DNA of 34,945 bases, taken from Firmicutes bacterium UBA2058. Its GTDB lineage: Bacteria > Bacillota > Clostridia > Tissierellales > Sedimentibacteraceae. The DNA is taken from the NCBI GenBank assembly GCA_002332905.1, contig DDAM01000057.1, positions 2,429 to 37,373 on the forward strand, written 5' to 3'. The position numbers and the translations under genes were made by a program. Below are positions 7,607 to 16,263 of the stretch, one piece after another; the stretch's first letter is position 1; each line of letters begins with the position of its first letter. The notes under the pieces are model-generated. The model was given only the letters and a program-made list of their open reading frames with translations. It was not told the origin of the DNA and did not search any database.

Positions 7607-9061
7607 ATGAAATTTAAAATTAGCAGTACATGTCCGCAAAATGTCGATACTTTAGTTTGTTTTGTAAGGCCAGATTATGAGCCTAGATTTAACTCTGATT
7701 TACTACAAACTGCATTTAATAAGGCGTTCGGGGAGGATGATAACAAATTTGAAGCTGGAATTTATAAAACACTTAGAATGAAACTTAATGGAAGATTTGT
7801 TAACTTAGTATTAGCTTTTTTTGATTGCTCAATGGAAAATGCTTTTGATGGTTTTAGAAAAACAATTTTAAAGATTGGAGCAAAATTAAATGAGTTAAAA
7901 TCTAAGGTTGTATATTTTGATAATCCAACTAATCTTGTTTTTACTGATAGTAAGGAAGAAATAATTAAACAAATATCAAGTACTTTACCACTTTGTGATT
8001 ATACTTTTGATATTTATAAGCAAAAGAAAAATGACCTTACAGATAAGGAAATAATTATTTTTGGAGAAGATAAGTATATAGATTCTCTTAATGAAGGTTT
8101 TAACATTGCAGATGGTATTTGCATAGCACGTGATTTAGTTAATGAGCCTGCAAATGTATTAACTCCGGAAGAGCTTGCTAACCGAACTGTTAATCTTGGT
8201 AAAAAATATGGCTTTGATGTAACAATTTATTCAAAAGATGAATGTGAAGAATTTGGAATGTATGCATTTTTAGATGTTGCTAAAGCAAGTGTTAACGAAC
8301 CAAAACTAATTGTAATGAAATACAATGGTGGAGGAAACGAAACTGCGAAGGGTGTTATAGGCAAAGGTCTTTGCTATGATTCAGGTGGACTGTTCCTAAA
8401 ACCAGGTGATGGAATGAAAACTATGAAGGGTGACATGGCAGGAGCTGCAGCAGTAATAGGAGCTATGTGTTCAATAGCTGCTAATAAAGTAAAGAAAAAT
8501 GTTGTAACAATAGTGGCAGCTTGTGAAAACCTAGTTGACGGCAATGGTTATAGAAATGGTGATATATTAAAATCTATGTCAGGCAAAACTATTTTTATAG
8601 CAAGTACAGATGCTGAGGGTAGACTTACATTAGCAGATGCAATGACTTATATGATAAGAAAAGAGAATGTTGATAGTATAATTGAGCTTTCAACCTTGAC
8701 TGGTTCTTGTGCAACATTCTTTGGCAAAATATGTGCCGGTGTTTTAACAACTGATGATGAATTGTACAATAAAATAGCTAGCCATACAGTTATTTCCGGA
8801 GAAAAATATTGGAGATTACCTACATATGCTGAATATCGAGAAAATATTAAATCGGATATAGCGGATTTGTATAATAGTACAACAGCAGGAGCTGGAGGAA
8901 TAGCTGCAGGGATGTTCTTAGATGAATTTAAAGAAGATAAACCATTTATGCATATTGATATAGCAGGAACAACATTTGCTAGTTCAAAATCTGATGGACA
9001 AATAGAAGGTGGAACAGGCTATGGAGTTAAAACAGTATATTACTATATAAAACAATCATAG
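7607..9061 (+). CDS. Leucyl aminopeptidase, M17 family
   Basis: 484 aa. A cytosolic two-metal exopeptidase that removes N-terminal residues from peptides. The C-terminal catalytic domain is intact: 'GKGLCYDSGGLFLKPGDGM' with the metal-binding Lys and Asp, 'MKGDMAGAAAVIGAM', and 'STDAEGRLTLADAMTYM', which holds the Asp/Glu ligands and the bicarbonate-site Arg. The N-terminal macro-like domain (~1-170) is diverged as usual. An ATG 12 bases upstream lies inside the Shine-Dalgarno TGGAGG, so 7607 is preferred. It follows the kinase fusion by 28 nt, probably on the same transcript, and ends at a strong terminator. A role in amino-acid recovery from peptides, perhaps glycopeptides, is possible. Confidence 0.93.
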   Translation: MKFKISSTCPQNVDTLVCFVRPDYEPRFNSDLLQTAFNKAFGEDDNKFEAGIYKTLRMKLNGRFVNLVLAFFDCSMENAFDGFRKTILKIGAKLNELKSKVVYFDNPTNLVFTDSKEEIIKQISSTLPLCDYTFDIYKQKKNDLTDKEIIIFGEDKYIDSLNEGFNIADGICIARDLVNEPANVLTPEELANRTVNLGKKYGFDVTIYSKDECEEFGMYAFLDVAKASVNEPKLIVMKYNGGGNETAKGVIGKGLCYDSGGLFLKPGDGMKTMKGDMAGAAAVIGAMCSIAANKVKKNVVTIVAACENLVDGNGYRNGDILKSMSGKTIFIASTDAEGRLTLADAMTYMIRKENVDSIIELSTLTGSCATFFGKICAGVLTTDDELYNKIASHTVISGEKYWRLPTYAEYRENIKSDIADLYNSTTAGAGGIAAGMFLDEFKEDKPFMHIDIAGTTFASSKSDGQIEGGTGYGVKTVYYYIKQS

Positions 9062-9070
9062 TTTAATTAA

Positions 9071-9127
9071 AAGGGCTATCGCAAAACTAGAAATAAAATT
9101 TAGTAGAGCAATAGCTCTTCTTTTTTT
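9071..9127 (+). terminator. Rho-independent terminator after the aminopeptidase gene
   Basis: Stem AAGGGCTATCGC (9071-9082) pairs with GCAATAGCTCTT (9108-9119) with one mismatch and one G-T pair, followed by seven T (9121-9127). Its inner sequence GCAAAACTAGAAATAAAA closely resembles the terminator at 16159-16206 on the other side of the restriction locus. Confidence 0.85.
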
Positions 9128-9465
9128 ATCTAATAGGAAAGTTCTCGATATTCTAAAGAAAAGAAAAAAGCACAAAAAGGCCTTAGTATACAAAACTAAG
9201 AGAAATCCTCTTAAAGATGACATTTACTGTGACTTAAGGGCATATAAAAGGAACTTAGAGAAAAATAGTTTGCTTATAAAAGCTCCATTGAAAAAAACAT
9301 CTATGAAAAAGGCTGCTGTGAAAAAATAATAGTAAAATAAAATAGATTTATAATAAATAAGTATCTATTTTTTCTTAATTATTATATTGACCAAGACAAT
9401 TTTATATAGTATAATCAAAACATATTGACTAAGACAATAAATTTACTTGGTTTGGTGGTGATTGA
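9128..9465. other. Gene-poor stretch with a start-less Lys-rich reading frame
   Basis: Between the terminator and the HTH gene no complete gene is seen. One plus-strand frame is open from before 9128 to a TAA near 9328 and would encode a very Lys-rich tail (ending 'KKTSMKKAAVKK'), but no ATG, GTG or TTG start with a ribosome binding site precedes most of it. It may be the 3' remnant of a lost gene or chance in A-rich DNA. The last 80 bases hold the promoter and repeats described separately. Confidence 0.3.
9384..9438 (+). promoter_or_regulatory. Promoter of the restriction operon with a duplicated 17-bp putative operator
   Basis: -35 TTGACC (9387-9392), exactly 17 bp, -10 TATAAT (9410-9415). 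The sequence ATATTGACYAAGACAAT occurs twice, at 9384-9400 across the -35 and at 9422-9438 just downstream of the -10, 38 bp apart, identical except for one C/T. Each copy has ATTG-N7-CAAT symmetry, as expected for a dimeric HTH repressor. The adjacent HTH gene is the natural candidate to bind it; binding is inference. Confidence 0.65.
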
Positions 9466-10056
9466 TTGATAGGTTTGGAGTATATTTTGGGGCTTTATGG
9501 TATGCAACATATTGATTTGGCGGAACATTTGGGAATTAAGAAACAGAATATAAATTTATGGTTGAAGGGTAAACAGGGGATTCCTAAAAAGTATCTTCCT
9601 ATATTGGAAGAACTGTTTCAGGTGAAGGCTGAACACTTTTCAAAAGAACTTGATGAGATAGAAAGATTAGAGATTCAAAAGGAAAAGCTAAAGAAGGATT
9701 TACAACCTATCATAAGAAATCACAAGTATGTGTTAAATGAGGGTGCTGAAAAATTAGATTTAGTGCCTGTTTATGATAAAGAAGAAATTAATACTATTGA
9801 AAGAAGTATTGAGAAGGCAAGTATTGTTAAAAGGTTTAGGGAATCCTTGGATGTTATAGATAAACATCCATTTATTGATAGTTATAGGATTATAGTTGAG
9901 CTTATGGAACAAGTAGGAACAGAAATAATATTACATAAAACGTTACAGGGATTAGCTCATTATTTAAATGTACTTCCTTCAGATATATCGACTGGCGATG
10001 AACAAAAGGAATTTGAAACTGCACTTTTTGAAGTGTTAGATGATCATAATTATTAG
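9466..10056 (+). CDS. HTH (XRE-type) regulator of the type I restriction locus
   Basis: 196 aa. Residues ~5-50 form a helix-turn-helix: 'MQHIDLAEHLGIKKQNINLWLKGKQGIPKKYLPILEELF', with the AxxxGI-x-x-x-x-I-x-x-W pattern of XRE/Cro repressors (shown here by its key positions). The rest is helical and charged, with no recognised domain. It starts with TTG behind GGTGGTG. It ends 14 nt before hsdM and so is the first gene of the restriction operon. It probably controls the operon through the repeated sites in the promoter, delaying nuclease relative to methylase after entry into a new host; this is inference. It has no similarity I can see to toxins or antitoxins. Confidence 0.75.
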   Translation: MIGLEYILGLYGMQHIDLAEHLGIKKQNINLWLKGKQGIPKKYLPILEELFQVKAEHFSKELDEIERLEIQKEKLKKDLQPIIRNHKYVLNEGAEKLDLVPVYDKEEINTIERSIEKASIVKRFRESLDVIDKHPFIDSYRIIVELMEQVGTEIILHKTLQGLAHYLNVLPSDISTGDEQKEFETALFEVLDDHNY

Positions 10057-10070
10057 AGGAGAAAATTAAC

Positions 10071-11594
10071 ATGGCAGAAGTAACAGGTAATATTGGATTT
10101 GAAGAAACACTATGGAAGGCTGCGGATAAGCTAAGAGGTAGCATGGATGCAAGCGAATATAAGCATGTAGTTTTGGGGCTTATATTTCTAAAATATATCT
10201 CGGATAAGTTTGAAACTAGATATGAGGAGTTAGTAGCTGAGGGTGAAGGCTTTGAAGAGGAACTTGATGAATACCTTGGTAAAAACATATTTTGGGTACC
10301 TAAAGAATCAAGATGGGATTATATTAGAGATAATGCGAAAGATGATAAAATTGGACAAATCATAGATGATGCTATGATATTGATTGAAAAAGAAAATGAT
10401 GTCTTGAAAAATGTTCTTGAAAAGCGTTATGCAAGACCAGAGATAGATAAAAGAAGACTTGGAGAGCTTGTAGATTTAATATCAACCATAAAGCTACACA
10501 CAAAAGAAGAAAAAGATTTACTAGGTAGAGTATATGAATACTTTCTAAGTAAATTTGCAGATGCAGAGGGTAAAGGTGGCGGAGAATTCTACACACCGAC
10601 TAGCGTAGTTAAAACATTAGTTAATATGATTGAACCATTTAAAGGACGTATATATGACCCTTGCTGTGGCTCTGGTGGTATGTTTGTTCAGAGTGAAAAA
10701 TTCTTAGAGGAGCATCAAGGTAGATTAACAGACTTGGCAATATACGGTCAAGAGTTAAACGCTACTACATGGAAACTTTGTAGGATGAACCTTGCAATTA
10801 GAGGATTAGATGGCAATATAGGACCTGAGCATGCCGATACATTTCACAATGACCATCACAAAAATGTAAAAGCAGACTATATACTTGCAAATCCACCATT
10901 TAATATAAGTGATTGGGGCGGAGAGCAGTTAAAGGATGATGTGAGATGGGCTTATGGCATACCACCAGTCGGTAATGCAAACTACGCATGGCTTCAGCAT
11001 ATGATTTATCACTTATCACCAAACGGAGTTGCAGGAGTCGTTCTGGCTAATGGAGCACTTAGCTCTAATACTTCAAACGAAGGTGAAATAAGAAAGAATC
11101 TGCTTGAAGCAGACTTAGTGGATTGTATAGTAGCAATGCCTGATAAGCTATTTTATTCAACAGGTATCCCTGTATCTTTGTGGATTCTGAATAGAAATAA
11201 AAAAGGCAATAGAAAACATAGAAATAGAGAAAATGAAATACTGTTTATAGATGCAAGACAGCTTGGACAAATGGTTGACAGAAGACATAGAGAACTAAAT
11301 AATGAAGATATCAAAAAAATATCAGATACATACCACAATTGGAGAAATGTTGGTGGTAGTTATGAGGATATAAAGGGCTTTTGTAGCTCAGCAAAGCTTG
11401 AAGAAGTAAGACAACATGAATATGTACTAACGCCAGGAAGATATGTTGGCATAGAAGACGTAGAGGATGACGGAATACCATTTGAAGAAAAGATGGAAGA
11501 GATGACAAGTGAACTAGCTAATTTATTTGCAAAATCCCATGAATTAGAAGAAGAGATAAGGAAGAATTTGAGGGGGATTGGGTATGAGTTGTAG
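10071..11594 (+). CDS. hsdM: Type I restriction-modification methyltransferase subunit
   Basis: 507 aa, N6-adenine methyltransferase subunit. An N-terminal helical HsdM_N domain ('GFEETLWKAADKLRGSMDA...') precedes the methylase fold: motif I 'YDPCCGSGGMFVQS' (D196-G203) binds S-adenosylmethionine and motif IV 'NPPF' (N274-F277) flips and methylates the adenine. The usual DPACGSGG is DPCCGSGG here, a minor change. The C-terminal coiled region ends over the start of hsdS (11-nt overlap), which implies translational coupling. With HsdS it modifies the host site; with HsdR it forms the restriction complex. Confidence 0.96.
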   Translation: MAEVTGNIGFEETLWKAADKLRGSMDASEYKHVVLGLIFLKYISDKFETRYEELVAEGEGFEEELDEYLGKNIFWVPKESRWDYIRDNAKDDKIGQIIDDAMILIEKENDVLKNVLEKRYARPEIDKRRLGELVDLISTIKLHTKEEKDLLGRVYEYFLSKFADAEGKGGGEFYTPTSVVKTLVNMIEPFKGRIYDPCCGSGGMFVQSEKFLEEHQGRLTDLAIYGQELNATTWKLCRMNLAIRGLDGNIGPEHADTFHNDHHKNVKADYILANPPFNISDWGGEQLKDDVRWAYGIPPVGNANYAWLQHMIYHLSPNGVAGVVLANGALSSNTSNEGEIRKNLLEADLVDCIVAMPDKLFYSTGIPVSLWILNRNKKGNRKHRNRENEILFIDARQLGQMVDRRHRELNNEDIKKISDTYHNWRNVGGSYEDIKGFCSSAKLEEVRQHEYVLTPGRYVGIEDVEDDGIPFEEKMEEMTSELANLFAKSHELEEEIRKNLRGIGYEL

Positions 11595-12783
11595 TGAGTG
11601 GAAAACTGTTAGATTAGGTGATATAGTTAATTTCAGAAGAGGTCATGACTTACCTAAAACAAAAATGGAGGACGGACGGTATCCTGTTGTGGGTTCTAAT
11701 GGGTTAATCGGTTATCATAAAGAATACACTACTGAATCACCTTGTATAACTATTGGAAGAAGTGGAAACATTGGAAATCCACATATATGTAATGAAAAAT
11801 GTTGGGCACATAATACAACTTTATATATAGATGAATTTAAAGGTAATCATCCAAAATATATTTATTATTTGCTTAAAACTTTAGACTTAGCTAATTATGG
11901 TGGAGGGAGCGCAGTGCCCACACTAAATAGAAATCATATTCATCCAATAGAATTATATTATCCAATAGATTTTAAAGAACAAAGATCCATTGCTAATATC
12001 CTTTCATCTTTAGACGAAAAAATTGAAGTCAATAATCAAATTAATAAAACTCTTGAAGCTATGGCACAAGAATTATTTAAGCATTGGTTTGTAGATTTCG
12101 AATTTCCAAATGAAAATGGACAACCATACAAATCAAGTGGTGGTGAAATGGTAGAAAGTGAACTTGGCATGGTACCAAATGGGTGGGAAGTATTTGAATT
12201 AAGTGAATTGATTAAAGTAATAGACAATAGAGGAAAAACACCACCTCAGGAATATTGTAAAACATCATATCCTATTATTGATGTTAAGGCATTATCAGGC
12301 GATAGTAGGATTATTGATTATGATAATTGTATGAAATATGTAAGTGAAGAAACATATATGTCGTGGTTTCGAAGTGGTCATCCAATTGAAGGAGATATTT
12401 TACTTTCTACTGTAGGTAGTTTAGCTGAAATGAAAATATTCTATGGTAATATAGGTTGTATTGCTCAAAATGTTGTTGCATTGAGATGTTTGGATATCTC
12501 TAATCTATATCTTTATCAATACTTAAAATATATAAAGAATGATATAGTTTCATATAATATTGGGTCGGTACAACCAAGTATAAAAATTACCCATATAATA
12601 AAGCATAAAATATTAAAACCTAAAAGAGAAGTTGCAGAAAAATTTAAAACATTAGCAGAGGATATAACAAATCTTATATATAATAATAATTTACAAATAA
12701 AAAATATTAAAAATACGCGCGACGCCCTTCTCCCAAAACTAATGTCAGGAGAAATTAGAGTACCTATAGACGAAGAAAATTAA
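11584..12783 (+). CDS. hsdS: Type I restriction-modification specificity subunit
   Basis: 399 aa, full-length two-TRD layout: target-recognition domain 1 (~5-150), central conserved helices ('LSSLDEKIEVNNQINKTLEA', then 'FKHWFVDFEFP'), target-recognition domain 2 starting at 'GMVPNGWEVFELSELI', and distal conserved helices ending 'TRDALLPKLMSGEIRV'. The two halves read different parts of a bipartite DNA site, and the helices set the spacing. A TTG six bases upstream is in frame, but the ATG at 11584 has AGGGGG at good spacing. No silent second hsdS copy, inverted repeats or recombinase is present nearby, so phase variation by inversion is not supported. Confidence 0.95.
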   Translation: MSCSEWKTVRLGDIVNFRRGHDLPKTKMEDGRYPVVGSNGLIGYHKEYTTESPCITIGRSGNIGNPHICNEKCWAHNTTLYIDEFKGNHPKYIYYLLKTLDLANYGGGSAVPTLNRNHIHPIELYYPIDFKEQRSIANILSSLDEKIEVNNQINKTLEAMAQELFKHWFVDFEFPNENGQPYKSSGGEMVESELGMVPNGWEVFELSELIKVIDNRGKTPPQEYCKTSYPIIDVKALSGDSRIIDYDNCMKYVSEETYMSWFRSGHPIEGDILLSTVGSLAEMKIFYGNIGCIAQNVVALRCLDISNLYLYQYLKYIKNDIVSYNIGSVQPSIKITHIIKHKILKPKREVAEKFKTLAEDITNLIYNNNLQIKNIKNTRDALLPKLMSGEIRVPIDEEN

Positions 12784-12851
12784 ATATCACAATTTTATTA
12801 AACACTAGATATACAAGCTATAAAACAACGCAGAATGATAGGAGGAACAAC

Positions 12852-15800
12852 ATGAGTTTATTAGAAACTTTTACGGAAGACTTACTTGAAGAAGCTGCAA
12901 TTGAGATTTTGACTGAATCAGGATACGAACATAAATTTGGACCTGACATTGCTTTTGATGGGACAGCTCCTGAACGCAAGGATTATAAAGGAGTTATCTT
13001 AGAAAATAGAGTAATGGATGCTCTAATTAGAATAAATAAAGGTATACCAAGAGACGCTCTTGATGATGCATTTAGACAGATTATAACCTTTAACAGTCCA
13101 TCGCTTGTGGAGAATAATCACTATTTTCACAAGCTATTAACTGAAGGGATAGAAGTGTCATTTAAGGAAAATAACTTGATAAGAACTAAAAAAGTTTACT
13201 TAATTGACTTTGAGCATAAGGATAGAAATGATTTTCTAGTTATAAATCAATTTGCCATAATAGGTCATGAAAAGAGAAGACCAGATCTTATTATTTTTAT
13301 TAACGGTATACCTATAGTTGTTGTTGAATTGAAATCTGCATCTGATGAAAATGTAGGCATTGAAAGTGCTTATAATCAAATTCAGACCTACAAAAGAGAT
13401 ATTGATAGTTTATTTTATTACAATGTATTTTGTATAATTTCTGATGGTATCAATGCTAAGGCTGGAAGCATTACTTCTGACTTGGAGAGGTTTATGAACT
13501 GGAGAAGTGAGGATGGTGTAGATGTTGCACCCCTTACTATACCACAATATGAAACATTGTTTAAAGGTATGCTATCAAAGGAAAGATTGCTTGATATTAT
13601 ATCTAATTTTATTGTTTTTCAAGAGTCAAAGGCAAGTGATTATGATAGTAAGGGTAAAAAGCTAGGTGATAAAAAATCACTTATAAAAATTCTTGCTGCA
13701 TATCATCAATACTTTGCAGTAAAAAAAGCTGTTGAAAAAACGAAGCTTGCAACGAATGAAAAAGGAGATAGAAAAATAGGTGTTATTTGGCACACTCAAG
13801 GATCGGGAAAAAGTTTTTCTATGGTATTTTATACTGCAAGGCTTGTAAAGGAGCTAAATAATCCTACCATTGTAGTTATAACAGATAGAAACGACTTGGA
13901 TGAGCAGCTTTATACTACTTTTGCAAAATCTCAAGAAATCCTTAGACAAGAGCCTAAACAAGCTCATGTTAGAAAGCTAACTGATGAACAAAAGAAAGCT
14001 CAGGCAAAGGATAATTCAAAAGAATTAAACGGATTGTATGACTTATTAAATGAAAGACAATCTGGAGGAATTATATTTACAACTATTCAAAAGTTCAAAC
14101 CAGAAGATGGAGAGATGCCTGTTTTAACAGATAGAAGAAATGTAATTATCATTGCTGATGAAGCTCACAGAAGTCAATATGGATTAGATGCAAAGGCAGA
14201 TATTAAAACTGGTGATGTGAAGTTTGGATATGCAAAGTATATGAGAGATGCGTTGCCCAATGCTTCATATATTGGATTTACAGGTACTCCTATAGAATTT
14301 GATGATAAATCAACTCCGGCAGTATTTGGTGATTATATAGATATTTATGATATGACAAGAGCAGTTGAGGATAAGGCTACAGTAAAGATTTATTATGAAA
14401 ACAGAATTATTAAGCTTGAGGCGGATGATAAAGCTTTAGAAGAATTAGATGAGGAATTTGAAGAAATAACTGAAGGTCAAGAGGAAAACGAAAGAGAAAA
14501 GAATAAGGCAAAGTGGTCAAGAATTGAAGCAATTGTAGGTTCTCCTAATCGTATCAAGAAATTAGCTGAAGACATTGTAAATCACTACGAAGTAAAGGCT
14601 GAGGTTATGGATGGAAAAGCTATGATTGTATGTATGAGTAGAAAGATATGCGTTGATTTATATGATGCTATAACTACCTTAAGACCAGACTGGCACAGTG
14701 ATGATTTAGATAAAGGAAAGATAAAAATTGTTATGACTGGAAGCGCTGCTGATGAAGAAAGACTTCAAAAGCATGTAGGTGGTAAACAAAGACGAGATAC
14801 TCTAGCTAATCGTATGAAGGATAATAACGATGAGCTTAAAATTGTTATTGTTAGAGATATGTGGCTCACAGGATTTGATGTGCCTTCAATGCATACTATG
14901 TATATAGACAAGCCAATGAAGGGTCATAATTTGATGCAGGCTATTGCTCGTGTTAACAGAGTATTTAAAGATAAAGAGGGTGGAGTTGTTGTTGATTATA
15001 TAGGTATTTTAGAAAGTCTTAAAAAGGCTCTTAAAGAATATACAGACAGTGATAAAGGCAATACAGGCATAGATACTTCAGCTGCTATTGCAATAATGAT
15101 TGAAAAATTAGAAGTTTTAAGAGGAATATTCCATGAGCTAGATTATTCTGACTATATGGGTCAATCTCAGGTTAAAAGAATTAGGGCTATTACTTTAGGT
15201 ATGGATTTTGTTTTATCAATGGATGAAAAAGAGCAAAAGGACTTTAAACAATTTGCGACAGAGCTTGGAAAGGCACATGGATTATGTGCTGCATCTGAAG
15301 AAGCCAAGGAAATTGCACTTGAAGTAAGCTATTTTAAGTCTGTTAAAGCAAGTTTAGTAAAACTTGAAACAAAAGGCAAAAGGGTATTGTCTAAAGCTGA
15401 AATTGAACAAAGAGTTAATCAAATGCTTGAACGTTCAATTATTTCAGAAGAAGTAATTGATGTATTTGAAGCTATGGGATTAAAACGTCCAGATATTTCA
15501 ATACTTGATGAAGAATTTTTAGAGGAAGTAAGGGCATTGAAGACTAAAAATTTAGCTCTTGAGATGCTAAAAAAATTGCTTGAAGGTGAAATAAAAGTTA
15601 TGGAAAAAAGCAATTTGGTTAAATCTGAGCTTTTCTCTGATAAACTAAAAAAAGCACTTAATAAGTATAAAAATCAAGCAATTACCAATGCAGAGGTTAT
15701 AGAAGAGCTTATAAGAATGGCTAAGGAAATAAAAAAAATGCATGAGTATGAAGCGAGTCTTGGTCTTAATAAAGATGAGATAGCGTTTTATTACGCATTA

Positions 15801-16124
15801 TCTAAAGATGATATAGCTCGTGAATTCTATGATGATGAAACACTTAAAAAGATTGCTCAGGAGCTAACAGATGCTATAAGACGTAATGTTACTATAGATT
15901 TTAATGTAAGAATTCAAGCACAAGCTGCAATGAGAAGTATTATTAGAAGATTACTTAAAAAGTATGATTATCCACCAAAACAAGCAAAACAAGCTTTAGA
16001 GATAGTTATGAAGCAAGTACAGCTCATGTGTAGCAATGAAGCTTCAGAATATGAAGATGCTCAAACATATGATGAAATGTTAGATATGCCTTTGGCAGCT
16101 GAAGAGAGTGGATGTTATAGTTAA
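12852..16124 (+). CDS. hsdR: Type I restriction enzyme, endonuclease/translocase subunit
   Basis: 1090 aa. The N-terminal PD-(D/E)xK nuclease is intact: D145 in 'RPDLIIF' and E159-x-K161 in 'VVELKS'. The SF2 translocase follows: Walker A 'HTQGSGKSFSM' (K320), DEAH box 'DEAHRSQYG' (D436-H439), motif III 'GFTGTP', motif VI 'QAIARVNRVF'. The C-terminal ~300 residues are helical and dock on HsdM/HsdS. It pumps unmodified DNA and cleaves far from the recognition site. It starts after AGGAGG, 68 nt downstream of hsdS. All motifs are present, so the system looks functional. Confidence 0.96.
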   Translation: MSLLETFTEDLLEEAAIEILTESGYEHKFGPDIAFDGTAPERKDYKGVILENRVMDALIRINKGIPRDALDDAFRQIITFNSPSLVENNHYFHKLLTEGIEVSFKENNLIRTKKVYLIDFEHKDRNDFLVINQFAIIGHEKRRPDLIIFINGIPIVVVELKSASDENVGIESAYNQIQTYKRDIDSLFYYNVFCIISDGINAKAGSITSDLERFMNWRSEDGVDVAPLTIPQYETLFKGMLSKERLLDIISNFIVFQESKASDYDSKGKKLGDKKSLIKILAAYHQYFAVKKAVEKTKLATNEKGDRKIGVIWHTQGSGKSFSMVFYTARLVKELNNPTIVVITDRNDLDEQLYTTFAKSQEILRQEPKQAHVRKLTDEQKKAQAKDNSKELNGLYDLLNERQSGGIIFTTIQKFKPEDGEMPVLTDRRNVIIIADEAHRSQYGLDAKADIKTGDVKFGYAKYMRDALPNASYIGFTGTPIEFDDKSTPAVFGDYIDIYDMTRAVEDKATVKIYYENRIIKLEADDKALEELDEEFEEITEGQEENEREKNKAKWSRIEAIVGSPNRIKKLAEDIVNHYEVKAEVMDGKAMIVCMSRKICVDLYDAITTLRPDWHSDDLDKGKIKIVMTGSAADEERLQKHVGGKQRRDTLANRMKDNNDELKIVIVRDMWLTGFDVPSMHTMYIDKPMKGHNLMQAIARVNRVFKDKEGGVVVDYIGILESLKKALKEYTDSDKGNTGIDTSAAIAIMIEKLEVLRGIFHELDYSDYMGQSQVKRIRAITLGMDFVLSMDEKEQKDFKQFATELGKAHGLCAASEEAKEIALEVSYFKSVKASLVKLETKGKRVLSKAEIEQRVNQMLERSIISEEVIDVFEAMGLKRPDISILDEEFLEEVRALKTKNLALEMLKKLLEGEIKVMEKSNLVKSELFSDKLKKALNKYKNQAITNAEVIEELIRMAKEIKKMHEYEASLGLNKDEIAFYYALSKDDIAREFYDDETLKKIAQELTDAIRRNVTIDFNVRIQAQAAMRSIIRRLLKKYDYPPKQAKQALEIVMKQVQLMCSNEASEYEDAQTYDEMLDMPLAAEESGCYS

Positions 16125-16151
16125 TAAAAATTAATCAAATAAAATTGTACT

Positions 16152-16206
16152 AAAAAAGAGTGTTGCAAAACTACAATAAAAAGTAGGTTTGCAACACTTA
16201 TTTTTT
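16152..16206. terminator. Bidirectional terminator between hsdR and the ABC transporter gene
   Basis: Stem AGTGTTGCAAA (16159-16169) / TTTGCAACACT (16188-16198) with an inner CTAC/GTAG pair, flanked by A6 (16152-16157) and T6 (16201-16206), so it can end both converging transcripts. Its core GCAAAACTACAATAAAA is related to that of the terminator at 9071-9127. Confidence 0.88.
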
Positions 16207-16263
16207 ATGGATTTATTTAAAAAAATGATTAATTACCTTAGCTATAGCTACTCGACTGTGTTA

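Noticed and set aside
9128..9330. Lys-rich frame considered as a histone-like protein
   Set aside because: No start codon with a ribosome binding site and strong A-rich bias; kept only as a possible remnant.
11584..16124. Phase-variable hsdS
   Set aside because: One complete hsdS only, no partial copies, inverted repeats or recombinase gene in the locus.
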